Assembly: GCF_019175385.1 (NCBI RefSeq)
Contig: NC_083340.1
Span: forward strand, 8,692,336-8,756,335
DNA from: Lycium barbarum
Taxonomy: Eukaryota; Streptophyta; Magnoliopsida; Solanales; Solanaceae
DNA length: 64,000 nt
Reading direction: 5' to 3'
Shown: positions 59,547 to 64,000 of the stretch, piece by piece
How positions within the stretch are numbered: position 1 is the first letter of the stretch
How the letters are laid out: each line of letters starts with the position of its first letter
Notes under the pieces: model-generated
The model's database searches: none
Told to the model about the DNA's origin: nothing
Seen by the model: only the letters and a program-made list of their open reading frames with translations
Made by a program: the position numbers and the translations under genes

Positions 59547-59917
59547 CCAATCCCATGTGTGTCACTAAGGGAAAATGTGTTAATCCCTTCCAATCCCATG
59601 TGTGTCACTAAGGGGTCGTTTGGTTTAAGGTATAACATGGGTTATGCCGGTACTAATTTTTATACCACGTTTGGTATAAGGTATAGATTTATCCCGGGAT
59701 TATTTTATACCTTGTACCAAACGTGGTATAAAAATTAGTGCTGGAATAACTCAACTTATACCTTCTTAACCCACTTATACTGAGATTATTTTATACCATC
59801 TTTCATATGGTATAAAATAATACCAACAGATGGTATAAATTAGTCCCGGGATTGTAATCCCGGGACTATTTTGACCTCAAACCAAACGACCACTAAGGGA
59901 AAATGTGTTAATCCCCA
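59547..59917. mobile_element. MITE (278 bp) inserted into the second of two tandem copies
   Basis: The unit CCAATCCCATGTGTGTCACT, AAGGGAAAATGTGTTAATCCC occurs intact at 59547-59587 and again from 59590, where a MITE interrupts it. The MITE (59614-59891) has inverted ends GGTCGTTTGGTTT and the complement of AAACCAAACGACC, plus internal inverted GGTATAAAATTAGT / CCCGGGATT blocks. ACTAAGG is repeated on both sides (59607-59613, 59892-59898). The intact first copy shows the site before insertion, so the 7-bp duplication is directly supported. The superfamily is not certain. Confidence 0.85.
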
Positions 59918-61158
59918 AGCAATAAGGGGTCCATGAAACTTAGTCAACATCTCAAGCCTCTTCCGAAAAATTATCTTTTAAAAAAAAAATTGTAACAACA
60001 AACAAGATCTGTAACCACAGGCTAATTATAATGAAGCCAAACCCCTCAAGAAAACTTTTCACCATTTTCTCTTATCCAAACCCTTCTTCATCACTTCAGT
60101 GTTTCTTTGCTTCATTTCTATTTCAATCTACATGCACCGATTGAGATGGGGATAATTTTTTTTAAATTTTTTATAATAAGTCTTCACCTTTAGGTTGTGA
60201 GCCTAAGGTGTGGAGGATTTGGCTTGACCCCTACCATATTAATTGATGTAAGGAAGTTACAATGATTAGAAGGGGACATGGAACTTGCCTCTAATCTAGA
60301 AAAGAAGAAGATTGACAAAACAATGTTCCATAATGTTCCTCATCTTATCAACTTGACATTTTTGTACTTAAGATTAGACAGATTATTCTGTAAAATAACA
60401 TAACAAGGTGTCTTACTCTTACATTTGAGAAGATCTTTTAGAGATTACATTATTCCCTCCAACTACTTTTATTTATAGAAACTACTGTATCGTTCCCGTT
60501 TTCAATAATTTCTGTAATTATTTTGAGGGGTTCTTTAATTGAAAGGTCAGATGGTGGGGTTTCCACATGGACATGTGTCAAAAGGCGAAATGGACGCCTT
60601 AACTCAAGCCTTTGTGATTTCACAAGCGGTCCCCACAGTTAATTAAAGAAAGTTTAAGTTATCTACCTTCTTTAGTAATTTTTTTATATATACAATCATT
60701 TAAAGAAGGGAAATTTTCAAAAGTAAATGCTATTGCAAGTAAAATTTGTTAAATTGTTAAATTTGTAATTTTTAAAATAAGATATATTACAATAGAGAAA
60801 GATAATTTGATTGTGTAAAACTTTCTATAATGATAGTATATACAACTTAAACTCATAAAAAGAAAAAGAAACAGAAACAGAAATGAATTAATATTTTCAT
60901 TTTGTCATATTTTTTAATTAAAATGATAGCTTCATTGTTTAAACAGATGTGTTTGCTTAATTTATTATGCATTAAAATGTAAATTTAAGTTATAGACACC
61001 ATTAGTATAAGTGTATAACAATTCGATCGGATCTAACTTTATGTTGTTGTAGCAGGTATCTTGTTTTATTTTTAAAATTATAAATTTCATATATTAAAAG
61101 GGCTTTTTTCTTTTTCTTTTTTGGTTGCAATGTGGTTGGGATTTGGAGGACAAAAAAC
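59918..61158. other. Intergenic AT-rich DNA
   Basis: No coding region, paired repeat or RNA gene seen. Confidence 0.4.
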
Positions 61159-61455
61159 TGCCAAAGAAACGTGAAGGGGCTGTCCACTGTTCAGTATGGT
61201 AACGGTCAGAATTGATAAACCAATTATTTATTTAACCTCTTGCATTAACCTCCGAAAAAAGGCAAAAAAATATATAATCGTGTTTTGACGTGGTTTTCAA
61301 CTTGAGGTTTCTTTTATTTCTTTTTTGGGTTTAATTTTCTCAATTATCTACTTGAACTAGTGCATCTTTTTGCTTTCAAAAGAGAGGACCAGTTTGATAT
61401 TCTTGAATATTATAGGTATATGCCAAAGAAACGTGAAGGGGCTGTCCACTGTTCA
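61159..61455. repeat. Two identical 35-bp segments 262 bp apart
   Basis: TGCCAAAGAAACGTGAAGGG plus GCTGTCCACTGTTCA is found at 61159-61193 and exactly again at 61421-61455. The intervening 227 bp have no inverted ends. The repeat is longer than ordinary target duplications, so a local duplication is the likeliest origin. Confidence 0.85.
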
Positions 61456-61512
61456 TTTAAATTACTTTAATCATAGCTTAACATTTACAGTATATTATAA
61501 ACTTATAGTTCC

Positions 61513-61742
61513 GGTATATATGGGTAAATTTTATGACTGGTCATTTAACTTTGATTTTTTTCTATCAAAGTCACTTAACTATGTTTTCTGACACAAGTCA
61601 CACAACTATTACTTATTTTTACCAAAGTCACTTAACTATGCTTTTAACACAAAAGTCACAAAACTTTTAGCTTACTAATACGAAAGTCACAAAACTATTA
61701 ACACAAAAATCGCACCTACAAAAAAATTCATCTTCCGATGAG

Positions 61743-61797
<55 letters not shown>

Positions 61798-62429
61798 TTT
61801 TAATCTAATATATACAAACTCAATTAAAAAGAATCGACCCGATGCAAAACTCATGCAAATATAAAATATTAAAGAAACAAAATCAATCCTTCGCCAAATA
61901 TACGATCCTTCTCTCGAGGGGCTCTCAAGCCAAAATGTGTGAATTTTATTGGCCCTTTTTTTCAATATCTATTGAAAAGCGTTACATGTTGTTTGATTGT
62001 AGGAAATTGAATTATACAGAGTAATAGTTATTACTATTTGCATTAGAAGTAATAATCTTGTGATAATTTTTTTTAAATTTATTCATCCTTTTGGTATTTT
62101 AATATCTGCATATGAGTTTTGGACCGGGTTGATTTTTTTAATTGAGTTTGTATCTATTAAATTAAAAATAAAAAAGAATATAAAAATTACCCACTGGAAG
62201 TTGAATGTTTTTCAGAAGGTGTGACTTTTGTGTTAGAAAATATAATTAAGTGATTTTGGTGAAATAAAGTGATAGTTGTGTGGCTTTTGTGTTAGAAAAC
62301 ATAGTTACGTGACTTTGGTGAAAAAAAGTAACAGTTATGTGACTTTTGTGTTAGAAAATATAGTTAAGTGACTTTAGTGAAAAAAAGTGATAGTTAAGTG
62401 ACCATTCATGAAATTTACCCTGTATATAT
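61513..62429. mobile_element. Mutator-like foldback element (899 bp)
   Basis: 61522-62420 begins GGGTAAATTTTATGACTGGTC and ends with the near-complement (GACCATTCATGAAATTTACCC). Each arm repeats AAGTCACTTAACTATG / CATAGTTAAGTGACTTT-type units three to four times. The 9-bp flanks GGTATATAT and TGTATATAT agree at eight positions. A (TA)n run of about 50 bp lies at 61744-61796 inside. No coding capacity. Confidence 0.75.
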
Positions 62430-63540
62430 ATTTCAAAAACATATACATAAAATGCTTGTTTAAAAAAGACCAAATAGCTGCGTATAAAATAAAGATCAAA
62501 TTTGGAGGACAAGATATCTTTAAAATCACTTGGAAGAGTGAGAATAAATTCATTGTATTAAAAATTAAAAATAAAAAGCCTTTCCAGCTTCCCGACCAAC
62601 ACGAAGAAAAAAAAAAAGAATTACAGCATTAGGAAAAGCCCATGATTAATTAAGGTAAAAAAGAAACTATTGGTTCCATTTAAATAGGCAATTAAGTGAA
62701 GTTTGACTAGTCTAATGATTAATTAAGATCAGCCCATGATGAGACAGATAAGTGAAGTTTGACTAGTCTAATGTTAGTCTAAAATGTCAAGAATATATCT
62801 ACTTCTAGATCTCTTCACTAACAAAGATTTGTTCCTTTTTTAATTTTATCTATATAAAATTCCATCATCCTGTAGCAAATATCTCCCCCTGAAAAATATA
62901 TAAAAATCAGTGGACAAAGAAAAGAAATAAAAAGTAAGAAGATTTTTGGTGAGCTCTCGTAAGAATTGATTTGGAATATTAATTAATGATTATTAAACGA
63001 CAAATATGTCGAAAACAGAAGCACAAAAAAGAGAAAGAACAAAGAATAAACCGGTTATGGAAACAGTTAATTTGATCCCCCACTCTTTTTCTTTCTTTCT
63101 TTTTTTTTTTTTTTTTTTTGGCAAACACTTTTGGAGAACAGCTTAGAGGAATTTGTTCTTAGGGTGGTTGAGTTGTCAGATCATGACCTTTTTTAAAGGT
63201 CGATTACAGCAAATGTACTTCCATATGACTGACCATTTAAAAAATTATTTAACTAGATACTATCATATAATTCAAAAGTGAAATTGGCATTATTTTAGCA
63301 AAAAGAAACAGCTTTTTGTCGTAATTTTGAGAGCTAGGGGTAATGGACCTAGTGGCCAAAATCATTTCCAAGCTTCGAGGGCTGTCTCTTGCTTGACTTA
63401 ATTGCTTGACTTAATCTATATCTATATTCTATATGTATAATAAGACTAGATATAAATAAGGTAATATAATACTTCTCTATAGCCATCATTTCTATTTATC
63501 TTCTTTCTCAATTTTTTGACCTTTTTTTTTTCTATTTTTC
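62430..63540. other. Intergenic DNA
   Basis: Nothing recognised except a T-run at about 63099-63119 and a direct repeat TAAGTGAAGTTTGACTAGTC (62693-62712, 62750-62769). Confidence 0.45.
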
Positions 63541-64000
63541 ATCTATAAAAAAATACAAAAGTCACATCCTAAATAATTACTTCTACGTTACTCAATTACT
63601 TGCAATTACTCAATACTAATCCCCATTTATTGTGTTTGAACCCGTTGAATACCTACTGTTATCATTATTATAATCTTTAACACCAAATATGTCACCCAAG
63701 AATCACATTCAAATAGTCATCTATCTTCTCCCTTCACCAATGTTTTAACGCCAGTAAGTCCCTTTGGTATCCTCTTTCTTTTTTTTTTTGGTGGTTCTTT
63801 ATCATTTTGTAAATTTTTAGTCTAGAATATTATTACTTTGGATGTAATTCTACTTAACTTATTTTATTTTTGGTAATTCATTGATCTTGTATTTCTTTAA
63901 TTCGTCATGTAATTTAATTTACCATATTATATTTTTTGGTGATTGGTTGATATATGTTTTTTAATTAATGGTGTTCTCTTCTTCTTTCGTTTCTTTTGAC
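63541..64000 (+). promoter_or_regulatory. Possible promoter and 5' leader of a gene beyond the window
   Basis: TATAAAAAAAT at 63544 is followed by a C/A/T-rich stretch without long ORFs and by a donor-like A|GTAAGT at 63753/63754, then T-rich DNA as in plant leader introns. This would fit a gene whose coding part starts to the right of the window. No protein is visible, so the call is weak. Confidence 0.25.

Overview
The window looks like nuclear DNA of a dicot plant, most likely a member of the Solanaceae. The genes are interrupted by GT-AG introns, the background is very AT-rich, and the DNA is packed with small TIR elements, SINEs and solo LTRs. Several repeats resemble families I know from tobacco, tomato and potato, such as a TS-type SINE tail and short hAT hairpin MITEs. 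The species cannot be named from the sequence.

Only two host genes can be supported in full. The first, on the + strand at 8475-13263, is a five-exon NRT1.1/NPF6.3-type nitrate transporter of 590 residues. It is complete from a TATA box to the stop codon and carries Tyr at the position of the nitrate-binding His356 of Arabidopsis NRT1.1. The second, on the - strand at 48127-38004, is a ten-exon oxysterol-binding-protein-related protein (ORP) of 724 residues, with a PH domain, a coiled coil, an FFAT-like motif and the sterol/lipid-binding ORD. Every exon junction in both genes keeps the reading frame.

Layout: 0.6-4.3 kb holds two Mutator-like TIR elements and two smaller MITEs. A solo LTR lies at 5.1-5.7 kb. 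A SINE with a perfect 17-bp target duplication sits about 350 bp upstream of the transporter TATA box. From 15.3 to 18.7 kb there are nested and adjacent MITEs, one made of C-rich and G-rich arms. From 18.8 to about 30 kb there is a - strand Helitron: it has a canonical 3' hairpin and CTAG end, remnants of its own RPA-like and PIF1-helicase genes, and pieces of two host genes (an MO25-like exon and a receptor-like cytoplasmic kinase), all on the - strand. A 3.4-kb PIF/Harbinger derivative has inserted inside it. From 30.0 to 33.6 kb there is a higher-order repeat array. From 34.3 to 37.9 kb there are further TIR elements, a perfect 113-bp tandem duplication and a hAT MITE just beyond the ORP stop codon.

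The ORP introns contain an RTE LINE remnant, a TS-like SINE, a second copy of the hAT MITE and a nearly bare retroposed poly(A) tail. From 48.1 to 64 kb no gene was recognised. That part holds a 2.5-kb solo LTR nested in an older inverted-repeat element, a MITE inserted into one of two tandem copies (so the empty site is preserved next to it), a 0.9-kb Mutator-like foldback element, and a possible promoter at the right edge.

The two genes have unrelated jobs: nitrate or chloride transport and sensing at the plasma membrane, and lipid transfer at membrane contact sites. The remainder is mostly transposon-derived.
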